Positions 17,164 to 25,831 of a DNA stretch of 32,506 bases are shown one piece after another. The notes below the pieces were generated by a model. It did not search any database. It was given only the letters and a program-made list of their open reading frames with translations, and was not told where the DNA came from. The translations under genes and the position numbers were made by a program. Every line of letters begins with the position of its first letter. Positions within the stretch are counted from its first letter, which is position 1. The DNA lies in the NCBI RefSeq assembly GCF_000332055.1, contig NZ_ALVZ01000157.1, forward strand, positions 1-32,506, in the 5' to 3' direction. The DNA comes from Xenococcus sp. PCC 7305. Lineage in GTDB: Bacteria > Cyanobacteriota > Cyanobacteriia > Cyanobacteriales > Xenococcaceae.

Positions 17164-17254
17164 AGTCATACTTGATAGTTCGGCTCTATTTCTTACTGGA
17201 GACTCAATTTGGCAAGAAGCGGATTTAGATGTTGGACTTATCCTAATTATATAA
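17147..17254 (+). pseudogene. PIN-domain toxin (VapC-like) with internal deletion
   Basis: The frame overlaps the antitoxin end by 17 bases. It encodes MQSNSKVILDSSAL, the N-terminus of a PIN protein with its first catalytic aspartate (D10), and then runs directly into FLTGDSIWQEADLDVGLILI, which looks like the C-terminal end of the same kind of protein (the conserved TGD/TAD acid, then a W and the final strand). About 90 residues that should lie between them are missing, and the frame is preserved across the join. The product would be 35 residues and cannot fold as a nuclease. The antitoxin therefore appears orphaned. Confidence 0.7.
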
Positions 17255-17372
17255 CTTATATTTAAGTAGATTTAACAACTATTGGTTGAATATTTTCAAT
17301 CTGATCTCCTTCTTTTTGCAGTGCTTGATAAATATCATTAGCTCTCTGCATATTGAGCCAAAAGTCAGGGGT

Positions 17373-17489
17373 CAATACTTCTCGCTTAGGGAACTAGGGA
17401 AATTTAGCTATTATTATTCCCCAAAACCCCAAAACCCCAAGTCCCAACTTGTTAAGTTTTTAAATTCAATCTTTAAGCGAGAAGTATTG
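17373..17489. repeat. MITE with 16-bp terminal inverted repeats, 10-bp target duplication
   Basis: A 117-base element with perfect inverted ends CAATACTTCTCGCTTA (17373-17388 and 17474-17489), bracketed by AGTCAGGGGT on both sides (17363-17372 and 17490-17499). It interrupts the higA remnant. It has no coding capacity. Its core contains the C-tract run CCCC/CCCC/CCCC/CCC (17419-17445), which is G-quadruplex capable on the minus strand. Its ends differ from those of the neighbouring MITE at 17623, so the two come from different transposons. Confidence 0.88.
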
Positions 17490-17622
17490 AGTCAGGGGTC
17501 GTCCTAAAATATTTAGCCAGTCTTAAAGCCGTACTAACGGGAATACCTCTTTTGTTGTTGATAAGTTCGTTAATCCTTTGATAACTCACTCCAATTCCAT
17601 CAGCAAGTTGTTGTTGGGTCAA

Positions 17623-17781
17623 CCCCAGGGCTGTTTCATTCTCAGTAAAATTTAATAGTGGGGAATTTAGGGATGTAGGGAATTAGGGAAATCGAGCGAG
17701 TATTTTTCCCCAAGTCCCCAAATCCCCAAGTCCCTAAGTCCTTATTTCTCTAGATTTGGCAAGAATGAAATAGCCCTGGGG
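17623..17781. repeat. MITE with 20-bp terminal inverted repeats, 4-bp target duplication
   Basis: A 159-base element with ends CCCCAGGGCTGTTTCATTCT (17623-17642) and its inverse with one mismatch (17762-17781), flanked by TCAA on both sides (17619-17622 and 17782-17785). It interrupts the higA remnant near codon 28. Its core has G-runs on one side and a CCCC/CCCC/CCCC/CCC run at 17708-17734 on the other, so it can fold back on itself. It has no coding capacity. Confidence 0.88.
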
Positions 17782-17875
17782 TCAACCCCATTGGTTCTAG
17801 AAATTCTTCTCTCAACATTTCACCTGGGCTAGTTGGTTGCCTATTCGTAGGTATATTAATCATAAGAATTTCTTC

Positions 17876-17921
17876 CTAGTGATAGTCTGTTATTTCAACG
17901 TCTGTGACACCATCATTCGAC
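17876..17921 (-). pseudogene. C-terminal remnant of a HigB-type toxin
   Basis: Just upstream of the higA start a frame reads SNDGVTDVEITDYH and ends in a TAG at 17876-17878. Ending in a V-E-I-x-D-Y-H motif is characteristic of HigB (RelE-fold) toxins, and the position immediately before higA is the usual higBA order. Everything upstream of this tail is absent; the start of the Na/Pi symporter gene follows within about 15 bases on the opposite strand. The toxin has been deleted. Confidence 0.6.
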
Positions 17922-17936
17922 ATCAATCAATAATTT

Positions 17937-19097
17937 ATGATAGAAACTCCAGAGAATTCTCCAGAAATTTTAGAGTCAAGGAGTAAAATTTATACTACTC
18001 TAAGTTGGCTTGGGGTAATCATATTAATCTATCTTTTGATTGCTGCCACAGGTTTAATTAGCACAGGATTCGCCACCTCAGCAGGGAAACAAGCTCAAGA
18101 ACTATTCGAATTTGCCAGAAATCCCTTTGCCGGTTTACTTGTTGGTACATTATGTACAGCCTTGATCCAATCTTCTAGTACCGTAACCTCTATCATTGTG
18201 GGATTAGTTGCGGGAGGATTGCCCGTCGCGATCGCGATTCCCATGGTGATGGGCTCCAATATCGGCACAACTATCACTAACACCATAGTGAGTCTAGGCC
18301 ATGTCAAAAACACCGACGAGTTCCAAAAAGCATTTGCCGCAGCAACTATTCATGACTTCTTTAATCTCATCAGCGTCATTATTTTTCTTCCTTTAGAACT
18401 TGCCACTCATTTTTTAGAAAAATTTGGGTTATTCTTAGCTGATTTTTTGGTGGGTCGAGAATTGATCAATATCGAAAATTTTAATCCAATTCAAGCTACT
18501 ACCCAACCATTAATAATATTGATTGAAAATTCAACTCATATTCTACCCAGTCCTTTAGATGGAATCGCTCTGGTTCTTGTTGGCATTGGCTTAATCTTTT
18601 TGGCAATTTTTTATCTGGGGAAACTGCTCAAAATTTTAATGATAGATAAAGCGAAAAACATGTTGCATCTTGCTCTGGGGAAAGGAGCTATTAGCGGTAT
18701 GTTGTCTGGTACTTTAGTCACAATGTTAGTCCAGTCATCTTCGACTACTACCAGCCTGATTGTTCCTTTAGCAGGTAATGGATTACTAACTCTAGAAGAA
18801 ATCTATCCTTTCACTTTAGGGGCAAATATTGGCACTTGTATTACTGCTTTACTCGCCGCAACTGCTGTGGTTACAAATCAAGTTGCCGCCCTAGAAATTG
18901 CCATGGTGCATCTGCTTTATAATCTTCTGGGGACCATCACTATTTATGGCATTCCCTTTCTGAGAAATACCCCAATTTGGAGTGCCAAAAACTTAGCTAA
19001 GATAGCAAGCGATCGCAAATATTTAGCTATTATTTATATTATTGCGACTTTCTTCTTCCTCCCTGCTACCCTACTCATATTTACAAAAAACCTCTAA
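17937..19097 (+). CDS. Na/Pi cotransporter family protein (NptA/PNaS type)
   Basis: A 386-residue membrane protein with about eight hydrophobic segments and the inverted duplication of the Na/Pi symporter family. Two QSSS signatures are present (Q78-S-S-S in TALIQSSSTVTS and Q266-S-S-S in MLVQSSSTTTS), each followed by a GSNIGTT or GANIGT loop (107-113 and 295-300). It should move phosphate inward or outward with sodium across the plasma membrane. No PhoU domain is attached, unlike longer bacterial members. The ATG lies among the higBA debris on the opposite strand, so its promoter may sit within that decayed DNA. Confidence 0.88.
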   Translation: MIETPENSPEILESRSKIYTTLSWLGVIILIYLLIAATGLISTGFATSAGKQAQELFEFARNPFAGLLVGTLCTALIQSSSTVTSIIVGLVAGGLPVAIAIPMVMGSNIGTTITNTIVSLGHVKNTDEFQKAFAAATIHDFFNLISVIIFLPLELATHFLEKFGLFLADFLVGRELINIENFNPIQATTQPLIILIENSTHILPSPLDGIALVLVGIGLIFLAIFYLGKLLKILMIDKAKNMLHLALGKGAISGMLSGTLVTMLVQSSSTTTSLIVPLAGNGLLTLEEIYPFTLGANIGTCITALLAATAVVTNQVAALEIAMVHLLYNLLGTITIYGIPFLRNTPIWSAKNLAKIASDRKYLAIIYIIATFFFLPATLLIFTKNL

Positions 19098-19199
19098 ATG
19101 TATAGAAATAACCACAAGTTATTACTAAAAGTTAAGGTTAGATCAAAAAATCAGGATTTTACTAGAAAATTAATAGAATCATCAAGTTAACACCATCTC

Positions 19200-21023
19200 A
19201 TGAAAAGAAGTATCTTAATTAGTGGAATTGTAATTGTTAGTTTTTCCTGGTTACCAACACCAGTTAGAGCACAATCAGCTGAAGCGAACTCCCCAGCAAT
19301 TACGATCGCAGATCCGTCGATTCCTGAGAGAGAATTGGAATTGATGGTCAAACCGCTAACCCAAGATGAACTAGAGATTGAGGCCAATGCTTGGTTAGAC
19401 TTGCTCAAGGTGCAAGTTAAAGAGGTTAGTGATGCCGAAATTGCAGTCAATCGCAAAAATGAAGAATTGGATGAAACAAAAGAAGCAGTCAAAGATCTAA
19501 AAGAAGCAGAAGAAGCTCTGATCGAAGTCGAAGAAACAACCGAGGAAAATGCCACAAACCCAATCACCGAAGAAACAAGGCAAGAGCTGGAAGAAGATCT
19601 AGATAAAGCCCAGGATAAACTCGAAGAAGCTCAAGAATCGATCGAAGAAGCTATTGAAGAAGAAGCAAAAACTCTAGAAAATGAAGAGCTAGCAGAAGCT
19701 TTAACCGAAGCACAGGAGGATGCAGCAAAAGAGGAGCAAGCAGAAGCAGCGGCAACCGAAGGTCAATCAGAATTACCCACAACTCAGGAAGAAAAAGAGC
19801 TTTTAGAGGAAACTGTCGCCGAGACCGCAGAAGAACTGACAGAACTAGAAACGGCAACCATTGACGATACTCAAGAAATAGAGCAAGCTCAACAGCAAAT
19901 TGAGCAAACCACCGAAAAATTAGAAGCGGCAATTGAAGATAAAGCTGATATTAAAACCCAATTGTTACTGAATTTAACCGAAGCCAGAGACAAGCAAGCA
20001 GCTCTTGGTAATCGCTTTGAAGTAATTATTAACGAATTAGAGAAAAAAGGCGGTGAGGTAGAAGCCTATCAAAAATATTTAGCCGCTGTGGGTTTGATTA
20101 AGTTGGATGTAAGCGATCGCCAGGCATTATGGATAACTTTATTGGGCTGGCTAAAATCAGAAACAGGAGGTCTGCTTTGGGCAATTAATATTAGTAAGTT
20201 TGTCGGGATTGCCGTCTTTTCTGTAGCAGGTTCTTTTGCCGCAGCTAATGTAACGAGAAGATCACTACAGATCATTCCTAATATGTCAGAACTATTGCGC
20301 GGCTTCTTAGTTGGCATTGTGCGCCAAGGCACCTTAGTGATCGGGATTTTGTTTGCTCTTACTGCCTTAGGAATTAGCCTCGGGCCCTTGCTAGCAGTCT
20401 TTGGGGGAGTCAGTTTTGTCTTGGCTTTTGCTTTACAAAATAATTTGGGTAATCTTGCTAGTGGCTTGATGATTATGTTCTACAAACCCTTTGATGAAGG
20501 AGATGAGATTAAAGTTGATGATTTATGGGGCTATGTCGATTCGATTTCCATTGCCAGTACAAAAATTAAAGGTATGAGCGGCGAGGTCATTAGTGTGCCT
20601 AATGACAGTATTTGGAACAGTAATATTATTAATTTGACCTATACAGAGTCTAGAGGTTTTAGCGGCACGATCGTTGTTGATCTAGAGCAAAATCTTTCCC
20701 AAGCAAAGCAAGTAATTTTAGAGGCAATTCAATCCCATCCCCAAGTGTTAAGCGAACCTGCTCCCCGCACTTTAATTTGGGAGCTCGATGGTGATGCGAT
20801 TAGTATTATGTTTTTTGGCCATATTAAAACCAAAGAATATTGGCAAGTCCATGAAGAAGTTATTGAGCTGATCCAAAAGGGAATTAATAATGCGGAGATT
20901 GCGATCGACATTCCTGAGCAGAGAATTCAAATTGAGTCTCTGGATAAGAACTTGGAAAAAAATGGGGAAAAAAGCCATGATTTCAGTAAAACACTGCCAA
21001 CTGAATCTTTGAAGAAAAACTAA
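19200..21023 (+). CDS. MscS-family mechanosensitive channel with long coiled-coil N-terminus, copy 1
   Basis: A 607-residue protein. A signal peptide (1-24, ending PVRA) is followed by a very acidic Glu/Ala-rich coiled coil (about 75-290, with EELEEDLDKAQDKLEEAQ-like heptads). Hydrophobic helices lie at about 325-350, 368-394 and 397-428. The MscS core contains FALQNNLGNLASGLMIMFYK in the pore helix, then DDLWGYVDSISIASTKIKGM and VISVPNDSIWNSNI, with the cytoplasmic beta and C-terminal domains after it. MscS channels open under membrane tension to release solutes. The coiled coil presumably lies in the periplasm. A tandem paralogue follows 121 bases after the stop and shares its leader sequence. 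Confidence 0.88.
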   Translation: MKRSILISGIVIVSFSWLPTPVRAQSAEANSPAITIADPSIPERELELMVKPLTQDELEIEANAWLDLLKVQVKEVSDAEIAVNRKNEELDETKEAVKDLKEAEEALIEVEETTEENATNPITEETRQELEEDLDKAQDKLEEAQESIEEAIEEEAKTLENEELAEALTEAQEDAAKEEQAEAAATEGQSELPTTQEEKELLEETVAETAEELTELETATIDDTQEIEQAQQQIEQTTEKLEAAIEDKADIKTQLLLNLTEARDKQAALGNRFEVIINELEKKGGEVEAYQKYLAAVGLIKLDVSDRQALWITLLGWLKSETGGLLWAINISKFVGIAVFSVAGSFAAANVTRRSLQIIPNMSELLRGFLVGIVRQGTLVIGILFALTALGISLGPLLAVFGGVSFVLAFALQNNLGNLASGLMIMFYKPFDEGDEIKVDDLWGYVDSISIASTKIKGMSGEVISVPNDSIWNSNIINLTYTESRGFSGTIVVDLEQNLSQAKQVILEAIQSHPQVLSEPAPRTLIWELDGDAISIMFFGHIKTKEYWQVHEEVIELIQKGINNAEIAIDIPEQRIQIESLDKNLEKNGEKSHDFSKTLPTESLKKN

Positions 21024-21144
21024 TTGACTAACTTTTACGCTCCCGGGATCGACCAATAGACTTGTGTGGCATTACCGTAATTTTGCCCAGTGATGGATTT
21101 TATTAGAAGATTAGGAAATAAATTCATCAAGTTAACATTGTCTC

Positions 21145-22938
21145 ATGAAAAGAAGTATTCTAATTAGTGGAGCTATTATCGCTAGTTTTTCCTGGTTGTC
21201 AACACCAGTTAGAGGACAATTGGACAAGTCTGAATATCAAGCGATTACGATCGCAGAACCGTCGATTCCCGTGCAAGAATTAGAATTGACCGTTAAACCT
21301 CTAACTCAAGACGAACTAGATATTGAAGCCAATGCCTGGTTAGATCTACTCAAGATTCAAGTTAAAGAAGTCAGTGACGCCGAAATTGCCGTTAACCGTA
21401 AAAATGAAGAATTGGCGCAAACCAAAGAGGCCATTACCGATCTAGAACAGGCGGAAAAAGCTCTCACTGAAGTTGAAGAAACAGCTCAAGACAGTGGGAC
21501 AAACCAAGCCTCCGAACAAACTCAAGAAGAGCTAGAACAAGATCTTGAGAAAGCTCAGAAAAAACTAGAAGAGGCTCAAGGATCGCTCGAAGAAGCTATC
21601 GTCGAAGAAGCAAAAACTCAAGAAAATGAGGACATCACTGAAGCCTTAACCGAAGCCCAAGAGGATGCCGCAGAAGAAATAGCAGAATCGGAATCGACAA
21701 ACGCTGTAGTGGAGCCAGAACAGGAAATTGGCGAAGAAACTATTGCCGAAAATGCGGATGAAATTACGACAATTGAAACCGAAAACATTGATGATACCCA
21801 GGAAATAGAGCAGGCTCAACAAAAAATTGAACAAACTACCGAAAATTTAGAAGCGGCGATTGAAGATAAAGCCGAAATTAAAACCCAATTACTGCTTAAT
21901 TTGACCGAAGCGAGAGATGAGCAGACAGAGGTAGGCGATCGCTTTGAAGTAATTATTAACGAATTGGAGAAAAAAGGTGGTGAGGTAGAAGCCTATCGGC
22001 AATATTTGGTTGCAGTAGGGTTGATCGAAGTTGATGTGAGCGATCGCGAAGCTCTATGGATCACCGCATTGGGCTGGTTGAAATCAGACACGGGAGGCAT
22101 TCGTTGGGCCGTAAATGTAGGAAAGTTTGCGGGAATCGCTATCTTTTCCGTAGTTGGTTCGTTTGCCGCAGCTAATGTAACTAAAAGATCACTACAAATG
22201 ATCCCTAATATTTCAGAACTATTACGCGGCTTCTTAGTTGGCATTGTGCGCCAAGGCACCTTAGTGATTGGGTTTCTATTTGCCCTTACTGCCTTAGGAA
22301 TTAGCCTGGGGCCTTTGCTAGCAGTCTTTGGGGGAGTCAGTTTTGTCTTGGCTTTTGCTTTACAAAATAATTTGGGTAATCTTGCTAGTGGTTTGATGAT
22401 TATGTTCTACAAACCTTTTGATGAAGGAGATGAAATTAAAGTTGATGATTTATGGGGCTATGTCGATTCGATTTCCATTGCCAGTACCAAAATTAAAGGG
22501 ATGAGCGGCGAGGTGATTAGTGTGCCTAATGATAGTATTTGGAACAGTAATATTATTAATTTGACCTATACCGAGTCTAGAGGTTTTAGCGGCACGATCG
22601 TTGTTGACCTAGAGCAAAATCTTTCCCAAGCAAAGCAAGTAATTTTAGAGGCAATTCAATCCCATCCCCAAGTGTTAAGTGAACCTGCTCCTCGTGCTTT
22701 GATTTGGGAACTCGATGGTGATGCGATTAGCATTATGTTTTTTGGACATACTAAAACCAAAGAATATTGGCAAGTCCATGAGGAAGTTATTGAGCTGATC
22801 CAAAAGGGAATTAATAATGCGGGAATCGCGATCGACATTCCTGAGCAGAGAATTCAAATTGAGTCTATGGCAAAGAGTAATGGTTCCAGTAATATATTAC
22901 CGACCGAATCTTTGAAAAACGTCAGCTCGGTAAAGTAG
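21145..22938 (+). CDS. MscS-family mechanosensitive channel with long coiled-coil N-terminus, copy 2
   Basis: A 597-residue tandem paralogue of the gene upstream, with the same order: signal peptide (MKRSILISGAIIASFSWLST), acidic coiled coil (about 75-285) and MscS core. The two genes differ freely in the N-terminal half, but from about 22207 to 22857 the DNA is nearly identical to 20281-20935, including at third codon positions. The C-terminal tails then diverge again (MAKSNGSSNILPTES here). The leader TCATCAAGTTAACA just before the ATG is also shared. A duplication followed by gene conversion of the channel half explains this. Confidence 0.88.
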   Translation: MKRSILISGAIIASFSWLSTPVRGQLDKSEYQAITIAEPSIPVQELELTVKPLTQDELDIEANAWLDLLKIQVKEVSDAEIAVNRKNEELAQTKEAITDLEQAEKALTEVEETAQDSGTNQASEQTQEELEQDLEKAQKKLEEAQGSLEEAIVEEAKTQENEDITEALTEAQEDAAEEIAESESTNAVVEPEQEIGEETIAENADEITTIETENIDDTQEIEQAQQKIEQTTENLEAAIEDKAEIKTQLLLNLTEARDEQTEVGDRFEVIINELEKKGGEVEAYRQYLVAVGLIEVDVSDREALWITALGWLKSDTGGIRWAVNVGKFAGIAIFSVVGSFAAANVTKRSLQMIPNISELLRGFLVGIVRQGTLVIGFLFALTALGISLGPLLAVFGGVSFVLAFALQNNLGNLASGLMIMFYKPFDEGDEIKVDDLWGYVDSISIASTKIKGMSGEVISVPNDSIWNSNIINLTYTESRGFSGTIVVDLEQNLSQAKQVILEAIQSHPQVLSEPAPRALIWELDGDAISIMFFGHTKTKEYWQVHEEVIELIQKGINNAGIAIDIPEQRIQIESMAKSNGSSNILPTESLKNVSSVK

Positions 22939-22944
22939 ATAAAA

Positions 22945-22963
22945 ATCTAGGAATGACCTAGAT
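22945..22963. terminator. Possible hairpin after the second MscS gene
   Basis: ATCTAGG, a 5-base loop and CCTAGAT form a perfect 7-bp stem seven bases after the MscS stop. It is not followed by a T run, so it may mark mRNA 3' processing rather than classical termination. It lies between the channel gene and deoC. Confidence 0.35.
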
Positions 22964-23024
22964 AATTGAGTCTATTATATAAATTCATCAAAACAGAAAA
23001 AACACTAATTTACATTCTAATCAA

Positions 23025-23711
23025 ATGCCAAGAAAAGAAATAGACTTTGATTTGAGTAACTATATCGACCATTCCTTACTGAAACCGATCGCGACAGCTG
23101 AAGAAGTAAAACAATGTTGTAACGAAGCAATTCAATATAGCTTTCCTGCCGTTTGTATTTATCCTTCCACCGTCAGGCAAGCAGCTGACCTTTTGCATAA
23201 CCATAGAATCGAAGTTTGTACTGTGATTGGTTTTCCCACAGGGGCCAATACTTCTGCGGTCAAACTTTACGAAGCACAAGAAGCAGTAGACAATGGCGCA
23301 ACGGAATTGGATGTAGTAATTAATCTTGGTTGGGTCAAATCAGGACAATCAGACAAAATTTACCAAGAAATTGCCCAGATTGTCGAATCTACGGGCAAAA
23401 CTGTCAAAGCGATTTTAGAAACCACAGTTTTGACCAACGAGGAAAAAAGACTCGCGGCAGAAGTTTGTTTAGATGCGGGTGTTGCTTATCTCAAAACCAG
23501 TACAGGTTGGTTTGGCGGGGCAACAGTAGAAGATATTAAACTGCTATACCAAATTACCAAAGGTCAAATTGGCATTAAAGCATCAGGCGGAATTCGCACA
23601 GTAGAACAAGCATTTGCTCTGATAGAAGCGGGAGCAACTCGACTGGGGACTTCTCAAGGTATTGCGTTAATGCGAGAACTAAAAGGAAAAAGTGAAAATA
23701 AAAATAGATAA
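23025..23711 (+). CDS. deoC: Deoxyribose-phosphate aldolase
   Basis: A 228-residue class I aldolase that splits 2-deoxyribose-5-phosphate into glyceraldehyde-3-phosphate and acetaldehyde in deoxynucleoside breakdown. The TIM barrel shows the catalytic D96 ([15 protein letters not shown]), the Schiff-base lysine K157 ([18 protein letters not shown]) and the assisting lysine K185 ([20 protein letters not shown]). Length is normal. It lies 86 bases after the MscS pair on the same strand but is functionally unrelated. Other deo genes are not in view. Confidence 0.96.
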   Translation: MPRKEIDFDLSNYIDHSLLKPIATAEEVKQCCNEAIQYSFPAVCIYPSTVRQAADLLHNHRIEVCTVIGFPTGANTSAVKLYEAQEAVDNGATELDVVINLGWVKSGQSDKIYQEIAQIVESTGKTVKAILETTVLTNEEKRLAAEVCLDAGVAYLKTSTGWFGGATVEDIKLLYQITKGQIGIKASGGIRTVEQAFALIEAGATRLGTSQGIALMRELKGKSENKNR

Positions 23712-23714
23712 ATT

Positions 23715-24038
23715 CTATAAACAGGCTATGACATGTTTCTTGGTGAACTCTTCTAGCTCTTGTGTCTGAGGCTCTTTATTTTCTGTTGCCCCTGCAAATA
23801 GTTCCATAAACTCTGTATTGGAATAGGCAATTTGAAATTGATCCAAAAGACAAGTACAAATGCGCATATTGCTATAGACTTCTTGATCGTTATTAAAATC
23901 GAGTTCTTTGTTTTCCAACAAACATCCTGAAAGGAAAATTGCTCTACTACTAACAGGATAGTCATTAGTATGTGCCACAGTGTTCATAGGAATCAAACCC
24001 ATGAACATTCCACTCAACAAAATTGTTATTTTTCGCAT
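23715..24038 (-). CDS. Secreted four-cysteine hypothetical protein
   Basis: A 107-residue protein with a signal peptide (1-22, MRKITILLSGMFMGLIPMNT then VAHT) and a short mature region with four cysteines (C39 in FLSGCLLE, C61 and C63 in RICTCLLDQFQ, C106 in VIACL). The helices around FMELFAGATENK and the paired cysteines suggest a small disulfide-linked domain outside the plasma membrane. I do not recognise a named family, though this layout recurs in cyanobacterial hypothetical proteins. It ends three bases from the deoC stop on the opposite strand, so the two genes are convergent. Confidence 0.55.
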   Translation of the reverse strand: MRKITILLSGMFMGLIPMNTVAHTNDYPVSSRAIFLSGCLLENKELDFNNDQEVYSNMRICTCLLDQFQIAYSNTEFMELFAGATENKEPQTQELEEFTKKHVIACL

Positions 24039-24221
24039 ATGAGTTAAAAATTAAATTGAACTCAAATATACTTTTAAATTCAAAAATTCACCATAGTTTT
24101 CATTCCTCTTTCCTCGTTGCTTGCTCTTCTCCGCATAACGTGGGTTCTGACTGCTTGTTGCTCGTTCCTGAGTTAGTGTATCTTTAGTAGCTAATGGGAG
24201 TTCTAAGTTGTAGAGGGAATT

Positions 24222-25511
24222 GTGGTTGTTAATATTGGGTTATTAGGATTTGGTACAGTCGGCACAGGTACAGCAGAAATTATCTTACATAATGTAGGTA
24301 GACACCCTCTCTTAAAAGAAATTGTGATTACCAAGGTAGGTGTGCGATCGCTGGATAAACCTCGTGAGGTCAAGTTGCCATCAGGCGTATTAACCACAGA
24401 TTTAAACGCAATCGTTAATGATCCAGAGATTGATGTTGTGGTGGAGCTTTTGGGTGGACTGGAGCCCGCACGGACTCTGATTCTTCAAGCCATTAACCAG
24501 GGCAAACATGTGGTGACGGCCAATAAAGCTGTAATCGCGCTCTACGGCGATGAAATCTATACAGCAGCGAACCAGGCTGGGGTTTATGTCATGTTAGAAG
24601 CCTCTGTTGGTGGCGGTATTCCTGTGATTAAACCCCTTAAGCAGTCGTTAGGGGTGAACCGGATTACTAGTGTTTTAGGAATTATCAACGGCACAACCAA
24701 TTACATTTTGACTCGCATGGCCGCAGAAGGTGCGAATTTTGCTGATGTGCTGAAAGATGCTCAAGAGCTCGGTTATGCCGAAGCCGATCCCACTGCCGAT
24801 GTCGATGGTGGAGATGCTGCGGATAAAATTGGTATTCTTGCCGCGATCGCATTTGGCGATCGCATTAAGCGACAAGATATTTTCTGTGAGGGAATTCGTC
24901 AGATAACAGCCACTGACATTAGTTATGCAGAACAATTAGGCTTTGTGATCAAGTTATTAGGAGTCGCTAAAAGCACTGCAACAAAAGCCCTAGAAGTAAG
25001 GGTCCATCCCACCTTAGTGCCCCGAGACCATCCCCTAGCGAGCGTGAATGATGTCTACAACGCTATTTTGGTAGAAGGAGAACCTTTGGGACAAGTGATG
25101 TTTTTTGGCCCTGGGGCTGGAAAAGGCGCAACAGCTAGTGCCGTGGTTTCAGATATTGTCAATGTTGCTGGGGTTCTCATTAGCAGTGGCAAAGAGCAGA
25201 AGTTAGATCCTCTTTTGAGCTGCTCTCATCAGCATTATGCCGATCTTGTTCCCATAACAGAAATTGACACTCGTTTTTATGTCAGATTTTTATGTAAAGA
25301 CGTCTCTGGGGTGATTGGATATCTAGGAACTTGTTTTGGCAATCACCAGGTTAGTTTAGAGTCTGTAGTGCAAATTGGGTTTAAAGAGGGATTAGCCGAA
25401 ATTGTGGTGGTAACCCATGATGTAAAAGAGGGTTATTTCCGTCAGGCTTTAGCAGAAATCGAAAATCTCGATGCTGTCTCTTCAATTCCTAATGTCTTAC
25501 GCGTACTTTAA
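24222..25511 (+). CDS. hom: Homoserine dehydrogenase
   Basis: A 429-residue enzyme that reduces aspartate semialdehyde to homoserine, the branch to threonine and methionine. It starts with GTG at 24222, supported by AGAGGGA six bases upstream. The N-terminal NAD(P) fold has GFGTVG (9-14). The substrate and catalytic region is ASVGGGIPVIKPLKQSLGVN, with NGTTNYILTRMAAEG and GYAEADPTADVDGGDAADKI (the catalytic lysine in DAADK). A C-terminal ACT domain (about 350-425, FYVRFLCKDVSGVIGYLG) suggests threonine feedback inhibition. The size and domain order match other bacterial homoserine dehydrogenases. Confidence 0.96.
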   Translation: MVVNIGLLGFGTVGTGTAEIILHNVGRHPLLKEIVITKVGVRSLDKPREVKLPSGVLTTDLNAIVNDPEIDVVVELLGGLEPARTLILQAINQGKHVVTANKAVIALYGDEIYTAANQAGVYVMLEASVGGGIPVIKPLKQSLGVNRITSVLGIINGTTNYILTRMAAEGANFADVLKDAQELGYAEADPTADVDGGDAADKIGILAAIAFGDRIKRQDIFCEGIRQITATDISYAEQLGFVIKLLGVAKSTATKALEVRVHPTLVPRDHPLASVNDVYNAILVEGEPLGQVMFFGPGAGKGATASAVVSDIVNVAGVLISSGKEQKLDPLLSCSHQHYADLVPITEIDTRFYVRFLCKDVSGVIGYLGTCFGNHQVSLESVVQIGFKEGLAEIVVVTHDVKEGYFRQALAEIENLDAVSSIPNVLRVL

Positions 25512-25708
25512 AGTCATGATTCGGGAGCAAAACGTCAAGAAATGTAACGATTTTTGTCAAAACGCATAAAAAACGAAAATTTTTAGTGAGTAACAAGTAG
25601 CTCGCGAGGAAATGCTCTTCGTGGGTCATGGCGGTAATTGGTGTTCTTGCATCTTGTAGAGTGAGGGAAATGTTATAAATTCCGATAGTTTTGCAGATCA
25701 AGATATTT

Positions 25709-25745
25709 GAGGAGGTTCTTGGAATATTGCCTCCTCCACCATTTT
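25709..25745 (+). terminator. Probable rho-independent-like terminator after hom
   Basis: GAGGAGG and CCTCCTC (25709-25715 and 25730-25736) form a 7-bp GC-rich stem with a 14-base loop, followed by CACCATTTTCTTTTGATTTT. It lies between the convergent hom and aroF genes and could serve both. The rest of the 25512-25831 gap shows no gene. Confidence 0.5.
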
Positions 25746-25831
25746 CTTTTGATTTTTTACTTCTAATTTTGTAAATAAGAAAGATAAGAGAATTGACTCT
25801 TACCTCTTACATTAAGTTAATTCGTGGAACA

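Larger units (their letters stand above)
17262..17863 (-). pseudogene. HigA-like Xre antitoxin interrupted by two MITEs
   Basis: The N-terminal part (MINIPTNRQPTSPGEMLREE, then FLEPMGLT) starts at the ATG ending at 17863. It stops at an inserted element (17623-17781). It resumes with QQQLADGIGVSYQRINELIN and STALRLAKYFRTTPD, is interrupted again (17373-17489), and finishes FWLNMQRANDIYQALQKE to VVKST. Removing both elements and one copy of each target duplication leaves 312 bases, an exact 104-codon frame of normal HigA length. The HTH helices and the FWLNMQ motif are typical of HigA antitoxins. The gene would have been intact before the insertions and is now dead. Confidence 0.85.

Noticed and set aside
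17286-17507. 73-codon plus-strand frame
   Set aside because: It is antisense to the higA remnant and passes through a MITE.
19187-19932. Long minus-strand frames opposite the MscS coiled coil
   Set aside because: They are Leu/Ser-rich mirror frames produced by the repetitive Glu/Ala codons on the plus strand.
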